A stretch of 64,000 nt of DNA from Prevotellaceae bacterium UBA4301 (GTDB lineage: Bacteria; Bacteroidota; Bacteroidia; Bacteroidales; Bacteroidaceae), in assembly GCA_002395775.1 (NCBI GenBank), contig DGUV01000030.1, forward strand, positions 53,042 to 117,041, given 5' to 3'. The translations under genes and the position numbers were made by a program. The notes below the pieces were generated by a model, which worked only from the letters and a program-made list of their open reading frames with translations, ran no database searches and had not been told where the DNA came from. How positions within the stretch are numbered: the stretch's first letter is position 1; each line of letters opens with the position of its first letter. Of the stretch, positions 16,718 to 24,569 are shown one piece after another.

Positions 16718-18163
16718 ATGGAACAGAAGCTTATTGCGAGAGACCGAGAGTGCTCTATGCTACGGGACTGCATGGAGTCAGACCGTTCGGAATTTGTTAT
16801 CGTTTATGGAAGAAGGCGCGTGGGAAAGACCTTCCTCATAGATCAGTACTTCAAGATGAATTATGATTTCAGCTTCGTGGGCTCACATCGTTCCACGCAA
16901 AGGGTTCAACTGCGCAATTTTGGAAAAGCAATGAAGCAGTATGCAGGGTTGAAGACTGTACCAAAGTATGCCGACTGGTTTGATGCCTTTGATGCGCTGG
17001 AGGAACATCTTGGTAATTTTCCAGCTAACAGAAAAAAAGTAGTGTTTTTCGATGAAATGCCCTGGATAGACACACAAAAGTCAGACTTTGTTGAAGCCTT
17101 GGAGAACTTCTGGAACGGGTGGGCAAACCGTCGGAACGATATTGTTTTTGTGGGGTCTGGTTCGGCAACCTCATGGATGGTTGACAAACTGATTGAAAAC
17201 CAAGGTGGGCTTCATGCTCGCATCACTGCAAACATCTATCTACGTCCCTTCAACCTTAAAGAGACGGAAGAATACCTACGCTCTCATCACTGCAAATGGG
17301 ATCGATACCAGATAGCGCAGTGTTACATGCTCTTTGGCGGGGTCCCTTTCTACCTAAGTCTTCTGAAGACGAATCAGAGTCTTGTCCAAAATGTTGACCG
17401 ACTATGCTTTGCTCCGAATGCCCCACTTCGAATAGAGTTTGAGGAACTATATACGGCACTTTTCAAACATGCCGACCAATATATCTCTGTGGTAAAAACT
17501 CTCAGTCAACATAAAGAAGGCATGACTCGGAACGATTTGATGAAAGCTCTGAAAATAGAAGGTCGCAATCTCACGGCAGTACTTCGTAATCTGGAGCGAT
17601 GCGACTTCATCGCCAAAATGGCTCGTTTCCCAAACAAGTCAACTGATGCCATTTACAGGCTGGTTGACTTTTACACCTTATTTTATTATAAGTTCCTTTC
17701 CGAAGACCTGTCGGGCGATGAACAGTGGTGGAGCCATAATTTCCAGTCGCACAGTGTAGAAGCCTGGATGGGCAGGGCATTCGAACTGCTTTGCCTCTGC
17801 CACGTAGGGCAGATAAAGCGGGCGCTTGGCATCTCAGGAATGGCAACCAGCGTTTCCTCCTGGCGGCAATTGGCTGACAAGGCCAATCAAGACCCGGCCA
17901 AGAGGGAAGGCGCACAGATTGACCTTATCATCGACCGTGCAGACCGCATAGTGCATCTCTGTGAGATGAAGTTCAGTGTCGGTCCATACGAATTAAAGGA
18001 TGCATACGAAAAGAAGCTACGCCAGCGGATGACAATCTTCCGTGAGGTCACGAAATGTACAAAAGCACTAGTGAATACGTTTGTTACGACATTCGGTGTG
18101 GCTGACGGAATGCACAAAAGCATTGTAAACAATGAAGTGACATTAGATGAACTTTTTAATTGA
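16718..18163 (+). CDS. AAA ATPase with C-terminal DUF234/PD-(D/E)XK-like domain
   Basis: This 481-residue protein belongs to the archaeal-type ATPase group common in Bacteroidetes. Walker A is GRRRVGKTF (about residue 30), Walker B is VVFFDEMPW (about 107-115). A winged-helix segment lies around residues 250-310 and the C-terminal domain shows IDLIID...CEMKFS near residues 400-420, the D...ExK pattern of PD-(D/E)XK nucleases. Physiological roles are largely unknown; many members are patchily distributed and mobile-looking. Codon use is less GC-biased than in xylA. It stands alone, with its own promoter. Confidence 0.88.
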   Translation: MEQKLIARDRECSMLRDCMESDRSEFVIVYGRRRVGKTFLIDQYFKMNYDFSFVGSHRSTQRVQLRNFGKAMKQYAGLKTVPKYADWFDAFDALEEHLGNFPANRKKVVFFDEMPWIDTQKSDFVEALENFWNGWANRRNDIVFVGSGSATSWMVDKLIENQGGLHARITANIYLRPFNLKETEEYLRSHHCKWDRYQIAQCYMLFGGVPFYLSLLKTNQSLVQNVDRLCFAPNAPLRIEFEELYTALFKHADQYISVVKTLSQHKEGMTRNDLMKALKIEGRNLTAVLRNLERCDFIAKMARFPNKSTDAIYRLVDFYTLFYYKFLSEDLSGDEQWWSHNFQSHSVEAWMGRAFELLCLCHVGQIKRALGISGMATSVSSWRQLADKANQDPAKREGAQIDLIIDRADRIVHLCEMKFSVGPYELKDAYEKKLRQRMTIFREVTKCTKALVNTFVTTFGVADGMHKSIVNNEVTLDELFN

Positions 18164-18240
18164 TTTGGAGAGGTTCTTCGTTGGGAAAAGTGGATGAGCC
18201 TGCTGGGTACATTCTTAATGGAGCATTATTTCTTTTTCGG

Positions 18241-18279
18241 CGACATATTTTTGAGAACATGAACTATATGTCAGTAGAA
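18241..18279 (+). promoter_or_regulatory. Putative ECF-sigma promoter, copy 1 (outer-membrane gene)
   Basis: CGACATATTT (18241-18250), N12, ACTATATGT (18263-18271), N2, GTAGAA (18274-18279). The same elements with identical spacing precede the sigma gene at 20464-20502. They do not match the housekeeping TAnnTTTG pattern. The ATG lies 20 nt downstream. Confidence 0.65.
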
Positions 18280-18299
18280 ACATCAAACATTTTACTGAC

Positions 18300-20447
18300 A
18301 TGAGAAAGATTATTAGATTTAAACTTGTGGCCCTGCTGACAACAATGTCATTGACAACTCGGGCGCAGGAGATGGATACGTTGAAGGTACAAAGTGATTC
18401 TGTGGTATGGAACGAGTCGCTAAAAGAGGTGAGCGTGGTGGCTTCGAGCATTCGCACGGAGGGTGACAGGACCACGGCATTTATTACGAAGGAAATGCGA
18501 CGTGGGGCACAGAACACGGCACAGATGCTGGGAAATATCCGAGGTCTGACTTGGAATGCGGTGGACAACAGCGTGGAGTATAACGGAAAGCGAAACATCA
18601 TTGTGCTGGTGGATAGTCTGGAGAAAGGTTACAGCTACGTGATGAACCTACATCATGTAAGGTTTGAGAAAGTTGAAATCATTGATCAACCGAAAGGGAA
18701 ATACGAGGGATATGATGCACTCATCAATCTGGTGACAAAGAAAAACTATGAAGGCTATGAGGGCTATCTGCGTGCCAGTACAAGACTAATGCCTGCCGGA
18801 CCGAATGCAGGCAAGTTCCTTTGGTTTGTCAATAGTGGTGCTTTCACTTACACGAGAAACAAATGGAATTTTGTTGCCAACGTGACGAGAATGTCTGATA
18901 ACAAGAATGTACTTCAGGAGTGGTATGAACGCACTTACCCCATGCAAGAGCTGACGGAGCGAGTACTGCACAATGACGAGACGAACGAGAAACTGTTAGA
19001 CAATGTGGACTATCAAGTGAATCTTTCAGTGGACTATCAGCTCAATAAGAACCACTCCTTGTCGTGGGCTTACGTATATGACTACAACCGGGACGAGAAC
19101 CAGCTAAACTATCTGTTGGAGCAGCGACACATGAATATTGGTACTATTGATACATTGGACGTGCATAGCATCAACAATACCTATAACCACAACCATAGCA
19201 CTGCCCTGTTCTATCGGGGACGGTCAGGAGCATGGAGTTATGAAGCAGACATCAACTATGTGTATAATCGAAACACGCCCGATAATACCTTTCAGCGTGG
19301 CTCGACCTTTACTCTGCTCAACCACTATAACGACCACATGCACTATACCCGCTTCCGATCTGGAGCAAGGCGCAGTTGGTATGACAACCGTCTGCAACTA
19401 CAATTTGGCTATCACAACACATGGAAAGATTACGAACGCAAGGACTTCGATAGTCAGCAACAACTTAACAATAACGGATTTCTTCGCAACAATGGATGGT
19501 TTAACCTCTGGGGGCGGCTCGACAGCATTGGACACAACATGGCATCTGTTGGCGGCAGGATAGAACAGGTACATGTATGGAGTAACGGCATCGGAGATAA
19601 CCAGTTGGTGTGGTCAATCAGCGCAATGTATTGGCACAAACTGACAGAGAAGAACTGGATTCGCTTTAACTACGACTACGGCATCGGTCATCCCAACCAA
19701 AACCAGACATCGGCCTACGGTTTCTTCACCGACTCGCTTACATGGAGCGGTGGCAATCCGTTTTTGCGCCCCAGCGTCAGCCATCAGTGGAAGGTATGGT
19801 TCGATGCCTGGTGGTGCTTCAATGCTCAGGCAGGTGTGACCTACGCGCCCAACACCATTACTGCCATCAGCGAACTGCGGCACGGAAGTCTGCCCAGTGG
19901 TGTGGATGGTGACTACGTTGCCAGCACATACGTCAACTCGCGTTACCTCTCGCCGTGGGTCAGTGTGTCGTTCACCAAGCGTTTCGCCAAGGACTTCGTC
20001 TATAAAGCTGACGCGCTGGCTGCCATGCCCAGTGCCAAGTATGGGGATTTCAGCCAGCATGGCCATGAGTTACGCTTTAAGACCTCGCTGCAATACTACA
20101 ACCGCAAGTATCACCTGACAGCCTTTATGGCCTACGAGATGAACCACAATAAGATGGTTACTCCACAGACTTATTCAATCAACGACAAAGATGATTTGCT
20201 CTATATCTCCATCGACAAGACTTTTTTCCACGACCGTCTCAGTCTCAGTTTCTTGGCGATTTCTCCTCTCAAGTGGGGCGATGGCATCAGCAAGACTACC
20301 GTCGTGTCGCCGGCCATCCAGAGCACCAACTATTTCAATTCGTGGGAGAGCAACAACCGTGGTGCCCTTCAATTCACCCTCGTTTATCGCTTCATGGGCG
20401 GCAAGTCGGTGAGAGAATATAAAAGGGAAATGTCGGACGAAAGATAA
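18300..20447 (+). CDS. TonB-dependent receptor-like outer-membrane barrel protein
   Basis: The 715-residue protein has a signal peptide (residues 1-22), a plug-like segment (about 35-150, with LKEVSVVASSIRTEGDRT and ALINLVTKKN), then a long beta-barrel rich in alternating aromatic strands. There is no N-terminal carboxypeptidase-regulatory domain and no SusD partner, so it resembles the OMP_b-brl outer-membrane group rather than SusC. Its substrate is unknown. Its promoter is nearly identical to that of the downstream ECF sigma gene, so it is likely a regulon member. The 65 bp to the sigma gene contain that second promoter rather than a terminator. Confidence 0.8.
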   Translation: MRKIIRFKLVALLTTMSLTTRAQEMDTLKVQSDSVVWNESLKEVSVVASSIRTEGDRTTAFITKEMRRGAQNTAQMLGNIRGLTWNAVDNSVEYNGKRNIIVLVDSLEKGYSYVMNLHHVRFEKVEIIDQPKGKYEGYDALINLVTKKNYEGYEGYLRASTRLMPAGPNAGKFLWFVNSGAFTYTRNKWNFVANVTRMSDNKNVLQEWYERTYPMQELTERVLHNDETNEKLLDNVDYQVNLSVDYQLNKNHSLSWAYVYDYNRDENQLNYLLEQRHMNIGTIDTLDVHSINNTYNHNHSTALFYRGRSGAWSYEADINYVYNRNTPDNTFQRGSTFTLLNHYNDHMHYTRFRSGARRSWYDNRLQLQFGYHNTWKDYERKDFDSQQQLNNNGFLRNNGWFNLWGRLDSIGHNMASVGGRIEQVHVWSNGIGDNQLVWSISAMYWHKLTEKNWIRFNYDYGIGHPNQNQTSAYGFFTDSLTWSGGNPFLRPSVSHQWKVWFDAWWCFNAQAGVTYAPNTITAISELRHGSLPSGVDGDYVASTYVNSRYLSPWVSVSFTKRFAKDFVYKADALAAMPSAKYGDFSQHGHELRFKTSLQYYNRKYHLTAFMAYEMNHNKMVTPQTYSINDKDDLLYISIDKTFFHDRLSLSFLAISPLKWGDGISKTTVVSPAIQSTNYFNSWESNNRGALQFTLVYRFMGGKSVREYKREMSDER

Positions 20448-20463
20448 AAAAGTATGCTCGGTG

Positions 20464-20502
20464 CGACATATTTCTTACTTTTGTGACTATATGTAGGTAG
20501 AA
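20464..20502 (+). promoter_or_regulatory. Putative ECF-sigma promoter, copy 2 (sigma operon, autoregulation)
   Basis: CGACATATTT (20464-20473), N12, ACTATATGT (20486-20494), N2, GTAGAA (20497-20502), 10 nt before the sigma ATG. It has the same boxes and spacing as 18241-18279, while the 12-nt spacer differs. Confidence 0.65.
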
Positions 20503-20512
20503 CGCCCTGACA

Positions 20513-21067
20513 ATGAAGACCGACGACGCAACAATCATAGCGCAAATACTGGCTGGCGAGACCAAAGAGTTCCGCCACCTGATGCGCCGTCATGGAGGCA
20601 CATTGCTTGCCTTCATTGAGAGTGTCATAGGCAGTCGTGAAGAAGCAGAGGACATAGTGCAAGAAACTTTTATCAATGCATTCCGTTCACTCCGTCAGTA
20701 TGATGATAGCAAGGCATCGTTTGCTACCTGGCTCCACCGCATAGCATACCATGAGGCTATTCGACGAATGAAGCAACGACGGCTTCCCACGCTTTCATGG
20801 GACGAAGACGAAAGGCTGTTGAAATATGCCGAAGAGGCTGATACAGACGATTGGCTGGCTGACATTACAGAAGAGCAGATGCAGAGACTTGACAAAGCCA
20901 TCGACCTGTTGCCAGAGTACGACCAGATGCTCCTACGGCTCTACTACGAAGACGATATGCCTCTGAAAGAGATAGCCTACATACTCGACAGCGAGGCCAG
21001 CATACTGGCAAGCCGACTGCGACGAATCAGAAACAGACTGAGAAAAGAATTACAAAAGAACAGATGA
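20513..21067 (+). CDS. ECF-type RNA polymerase sigma factor
   Basis: This 184-residue protein has sigma region 2 (about residues 10-85: EAEDIVQETFINAFRSL, FATWLHRIAYHEAIRR) and region 4 (about 125-180: LLPEYDQMLLRLYYEDDMP, EIAYILDSEAS), with no extra domains, as in ECF sigma factors. It overlaps the next gene by ATGA, the usual layout for a sigma and anti-sigma pair. The preceding promoter is duplicated upstream of the outer-membrane gene, which suggests that this sigma drives both. No FecR-like protein or SusC/D pair is present, so it is not the standard Bacteroidetes sigma/anti-sigma transport locus. Confidence 0.93.
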   Translation: MKTDDATIIAQILAGETKEFRHLMRRHGGTLLAFIESVIGSREEAEDIVQETFINAFRSLRQYDDSKASFATWLHRIAYHEAIRRMKQRRLPTLSWDEDERLLKYAEEADTDDWLADITEEQMQRLDKAIDLLPEYDQMLLRLYYEDDMPLKEIAYILDSEASILASRLRRIRNRLRKELQKNR

Positions 21068-21588
21068 AAACATCAAATTACATAAAACCCAAAGACGATG
21101 CACTCCGTCAGCTCATGCACCGAAGGAAGGAACGCCGCCCTATGATTGAACTCCCCAAGGAGGTAGAGGACCGGGTGATGGAGCGGATTTCTACAATGGA
21201 GAAGGTCTCTGCCCCAAGGGTCAAAGCAGTGCAGTTATGGATTCTTCGTGCTATGAGTGCAGCCGCCGCTATTGCATGTATCTTCTTTCTTGTGGAAACG
21301 ATGATTCCAGAAGAGAAGGAAGAACCATCGAATGTTGTAGCAAAAGTAGAAGTCCCCAAGCCTGTGGAGCCAGAAGCAGAACCAGAAAAAGAACAGCCTA
21401 AAATAGCAGAGGTGAATCTGCGTCCCACTCAAAGAAAGAAACCAACGCCCAAGACTAAGACAAATGTCGTTGCAAGCGTAGAGGGTGTTCCCCTTGCAGA
21501 GGCCGAAGCCGATGTGTGTATTGACTGCGAAATGGCCGCTATGGATTGTGAATTGACAGCCATGATTAACGAATTTGAAAATCAATAA
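21064..21588 (+). CDS. Single-pass membrane protein, probable anti-sigma factor
   Basis: No family is recognised by motif. The 174-residue product has a charged N-terminal ~55 residues, one membrane helix at about 58-80, a Pro/Glu/Lys-rich linker (to ~130) and a C-terminal segment with three Cys (VCIDCEMAAMDCEL). A cytoplasmic head, one helix and a periplasmic tail is the anti-sigma layout, and the gene overlaps the ECF sigma start-stop (ATGA). No zinc-binding HxxxCxxC motif is visible in the N-terminal part. The anti-sigma role is inferred from position and topology. Confidence 0.6.
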   Translation: MKTSNYIKPKDDALRQLMHRRKERRPMIELPKEVEDRVMERISTMEKVSAPRVKAVQLWILRAMSAAAAIACIFFLVETMIPEEKEEPSNVVAKVEVPKPVEPEAEPEKEQPKIAEVNLRPTQRKKPTPKTKTNVVASVEGVPLAEAEADVCIDCEMAAMDCELTAMINEFENQ

Positions 21589-21596
21589 GACGCTAT

Positions 21597-22967
21597 ATGA
21601 AGCACTTTGTTTTATATCTATTACTGCTCTGCCCAATGGGCTTGTGTGCACAATCTGCCACCGAGCAGGCCATTGACAGCATTATGAACTATCTGGCCTT
21701 GAATTGCCTTGACGGTTCTTTTGTTATTGAGAGCAATGGGCGCAACCATGCAACACGTGGCGAAATCGCTATCGACAACGGACCAATGGCGGCTACGAGA
21801 AAGCTCATCAATGGCATCCGACCCTATATAGATCAGCTGCCCCACCTGCGGAAAATGACCGATGAAAGGGCAGGTGAGGTGTTCGAAGGTCGCATTGCCA
21901 TGCGGTTACAGCCAGAACCTGGCGACACATCGGCCTACTTCCTAATGACCTATAACCGCTCTAAACTGACATTCAAGTACGGCGTGAATAGTCCTGGCAG
22001 TATCAGCCTGACCAAGAGTTCTGCAAAAGGGCTGGGCGTAGGCTTTAGCCCAAAGGGGCTGTCAGCAGAGGAGGCTGCTTCTGTCACACAGATTTACGAA
22101 AAGTTCACTCATCGCAAAGATGCTCGCGTAGTTGATACCGTGTTCGTGTATGATGGCGAAAAAGACTATGAGTGGTGGCTTGGAGCCACAGGTGAGCGCA
22201 GCCGCACCAAAGCCCAAATTGTATTGCTGCCGTCGCCGACATACCATGACATGCAGGAATGGCTGAACGTGGTGAACCGATACGGCAAGCATCCCGATGT
22301 GACCCTGTTCCAGAGTAACCGCGTGATTCGTGGTGATGTCTATCTGGCGAGCAGCACCTGCACGTTCATCGTAGGCGGAGCTTTCCACCTATACTTGGCA
22401 GGTCTTTATCACGGGCATTTTTGCCTTGTCCGCGTGATAGCACGCTCCGACCAGCCTGGTGAGGTTGTGCCTGGTTTCACAAGACTTATTGACCATCTGA
22501 CAGGGGCAGAAAGAACCATTCATAACGCAACAGGCCATCCCACCAAACTCGTCCAACTGATGGAGAAAGAAATTTCGAACTTACAGTCACAGGCTGGTGC
22601 GGAGGTTATCGACACACTCTTCCTCAGCAACGACCACGAAGGGCATATTTGGTGGACGGGCATAGACAGTCGCTGTCCCACCCGAGCCAGTCTTGTTCGC
22701 GCGCCATCATCAGAGAAAGATTTTGCCTCACTTCACCAACGCATTCGCAAGTCCATCGATAATATTGTGAACTATCAAGCATGGACAGACGATGACACCG
22801 ACGAAGACAGACGGATTATCCTCCTTTGGACTGACGGCTACGGGCAACTTCACGCCTATATCATCTACTATATGATAGCCACTCACCATCTCATCATTGA
22901 ACGGGCTGATGGTGAGGAGCCAGGCAGCATCTGCATCCCTCACTACAAGCAGAAGTGGTTTGAGTAG
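21597..22967 (+). CDS. Secreted protein with internal duplication, sigma-operon member
   Basis: I do not recognise this 456-residue protein. It has a signal peptide (residues 1-19, cleavage near CAQS) and no membrane helix after it. Two segments resemble each other: about 177-230 (VVDTVFVY... WWLGATGERSRTKAQIVLL) and 335-385 (VIDTLFLS... WWTGIDSRCPTRASLVR). The first ~170 residues, including FMLTYNRSKLTFKYGVN-type text (YFLMTYNRSKLTFKYG), may hold a third, more diverged unit resembling Bacteroidetes DUF4252-type proteins. It starts 8 bp after the putative anti-sigma gene. A periplasmic or surface role in the stress response run by this sigma is an inference. Confidence 0.7.
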   Translation: MKHFVLYLLLLCPMGLCAQSATEQAIDSIMNYLALNCLDGSFVIESNGRNHATRGEIAIDNGPMAATRKLINGIRPYIDQLPHLRKMTDERAGEVFEGRIAMRLQPEPGDTSAYFLMTYNRSKLTFKYGVNSPGSISLTKSSAKGLGVGFSPKGLSAEEAASVTQIYEKFTHRKDARVVDTVFVYDGEKDYEWWLGATGERSRTKAQIVLLPSPTYHDMQEWLNVVNRYGKHPDVTLFQSNRVIRGDVYLASSTCTFIVGGAFHLYLAGLYHGHFCLVRVIARSDQPGEVVPGFTRLIDHLTGAERTIHNATGHPTKLVQLMEKEISNLQSQAGAEVIDTLFLSNDHEGHIWWTGIDSRCPTRASLVRAPSSEKDFASLHQRIRKSIDNIVNYQAWTDDDTDEDRRIILLWTDGYGQLHAYIIYYMIATHHLIIERADGEEPGSICIPHYKQKWFE

Positions 22968-23035
22968 TCTAATAATTAGCCCATAACGAGCGAGATTAAC
23001 AAAGTATTTTTTTGTTCAAGTCTTATTGGCATCAA

Positions 23036-23068
23036 AGCCCCACTGCGTCGTGACGATGTGGTGGGGCT
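23036..23068 (+). terminator. Hairpin after the sigma operon
   Basis: AGCCCCAC (23036-23043) pairs with GTGGGGCT (23061-23068); an inner CGTC-GT-GACG hairpin fills the loop. No T-run follows on either strand, so termination is only possible. Confidence 0.35.
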
Positions 23069-23102
23069 GCTCAGTTATAGGAGGGTGTGCTTGGCGTTTA
23101 TG

Positions 23103-23462
23103 TCATTGGATCCAGTGGAAATACACATAGAATGCTATCTCTATTGCAATTGTTATGATTGACAGTAGGGACAGAGAACCGACAACGTAGAACAGTTTTG
23201 TGGAAATCCATACGCCTTCGTTGTTCTTCACGATGTCTGTGAGTCGTTGGCTCTGCTTCTGCCAACTTTCTTTCTGCTGCTTGTGATGGTCGTCAAGTGT
23301 CTGTTTCTCCTGTCCCAGCCATTGGGTATGACTGTCATGGAGCTGTTTCAGGCTCTCGTCATCGAGTCTTGTTTTGATTGGTGTCTGCTGCGCCTTGACG
23401 AGTGTCATGTAAAGTGGAAGATAGGTGATATCATACTCTACTTTATTGTCGGATTGTAGCAT
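23103..23462 (-). CDS. Hypothetical protein with C-terminal membrane helix
   Basis: This 119-residue product (from ATG 23462) is not recognised. It has a hydrophilic, Gln/Lys/His-rich helical stretch (HDSHTQWLGQEKQTLDDH) followed by one C-terminal membrane helix (about 90-115), so a tail-anchored or single-pass protein with a coiled coil is likely. The frame extends to a TTG at 23510, but those codons overlap a relic of another gene read in a different frame, so the later ATG is preferred. Confidence 0.45.
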   Translation of the reverse strand: MLQSDNKVEYDITYLPLYMTLVKAQQTPIKTRLDDESLKQLHDSHTQWLGQEKQTLDDHHKQQKESWQKQSQRLTDIVKNNEGVWISTKLFYVVGSLSLLSIITIAIEIAFYVYFHWIQ

Positions 23463-23546
23463 ATGTTGACAACCCTCGCATCCTTCAGCCAGAAGAAGGC
23501 ATCGTCCCAATCACGATATTTCGCACCAGGTTTCAGGGCTGACTTT
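23441..23546 (-). pseudogene. Fragment of an AAA ATPase gene (DUF4143-type)
   Basis: On the minus strand a 34-codon open stretch, bounded by stops, reads KYRDWDDAFFWLKDARVV then NICYNPT. This is typical of the segment before the DUF4143 domain in Bacteroidetes AAA-type ATPases. Nothing else of that gene remains. It lies immediately after the GH43 stop and overlaps the start of the small membrane protein in another frame. The match is from memory of the family. Confidence 0.55.
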
Positions 23547-23550
23547 TATG

Positions 23551-24564
23551 TCATTCGAACAGGCTGTCGTCGAGGGGCATAACCTTGAGGCTGCGCAGGT
23601 GGGTGACGCCGCCCGAGGGAGCGGAGTCGTGGTGGAAGAGCCACCAGCGGCCTTCGTAACGGACAATGCCGTGATGGGTGGTCCATCCGACTACGGGTTG
23701 CAAGAGCTCGCACTGGAAGCGGAAAGGACCGTAAGGATTGTCACCAACGGCCATGCAAAGCAAGTGGCTGTCGCCTGTGGAATAAGTAAAGTAGTAGCGA
23801 CCATTGGCCTTGTGCATCCACGAAGCCTCGAAGAAGCGATGGGGGTCTGAGGCCTTGAGAGGACAACCGTCGGCATCGACGATAACCACTGGACGTGGTG
23901 CTTCAGCAAACTGCAGCACGTCGTCACTCATGCGGGCTACAAACGAGGTCAGTGCAGGGGCATCGGCAGATGCATAGAGCATGGTGCGCTTGTCGGGTGC
24001 ATGACCAATCTCGACATAGCCTTCAGGAGCAGGTTCTGTGTCGGGCTGTGCAATGGGAACAAAGGGGGCTGCCAAGGGCACATGCCACTGGAGCTGACCA
24101 CCCCAAAGTCCGCCATAGTAGCAATAGATCTGTCCATCGTCGTCCTTAAAGACACAGGGGTCGATGCTCAGGGCACCACGAATGGGATGCGGCTGTGGCA
24201 CGAATGGACCTTCGGGTCGCTCAGCAATGGCAACACCCAAGTGGAACTCTCCATTGTAGTCCTTGGCAGAGAACACGAGATAATAGCGTCCATCCTTCTC
24301 TACGACATCGCTGTCCCACATCTGTTTCTCAACCCAGGGCACTTGGTCCTGATCGAGCATCACACCGTGGTCAACGACTTCTGCCGTCATAGGATCGCCA
24401 GAGAGGGAAAGCACGTGGTAATCGCGCATTTGGAAGTGTCCGCCATCATCGTCGAAGGCATCACCTGTGTCGCGATCGTGGCTGGGATAGATGTAAAGTC
24501 GGTTGTTGAATACATGCACGGCAGGGTCGGCCATGTAGTCGGAGGGAAAAAGGTAGCGAGTCAT
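23551..24564 (-). CDS. Glycoside hydrolase family 43 (xylosidase/arabinofuranosidase-type)
   Basis: The 337-residue protein is a single-domain five-bladed GH43 enzyme. The catalytic base Asp is in MADPAVHVF (residue 13), the pKa-modulating Asp in SIDPCVF (about 136), and the acid Glu in RFFEASWMH (about 247). It lacks a signal peptide, so it probably acts in the cytoplasm on imported oligosaccharides. It is 5 bp downstream of a GPH sugar symporter gene, so the pair looks like an import-and-hydrolyse unit for xylo- or arabinoxylo-oligosaccharides. Exact specificity cannot be told. Confidence 0.93.
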   Translation of the reverse strand: MTRYLFPSDYMADPAVHVFNNRLYIYPSHDRDTGDAFDDDGGHFQMRDYHVLSLSGDPMTAEVVDHGVMLDQDQVPWVEKQMWDSDVVEKDGRYYLVFSAKDYNGEFHLGVAIAERPEGPFVPQPHPIRGALSIDPCVFKDDDGQIYCYYGGLWGGQLQWHVPLAAPFVPIAQPDTEPAPEGYVEIGHAPDKRTMLYASADAPALTSFVARMSDDVLQFAEAPRPVVIVDADGCPLKASDPHRFFEASWMHKANGRYYFTYSTGDSHLLCMAVGDNPYGPFRFQCELLQPVVGWTTHHGIVRYEGRWWLFHHDSAPSGGVTHLRSLKVMPLDDSLFE

Positions 24565-24569
24565 GGTTC

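Noticed and set aside
23103..23510. Longer form of the small membrane protein starting at TTG 23510
   Set aside because: The extra codons coincide with the ATPase fragment read in another frame; a normal ATG is available at 23462.
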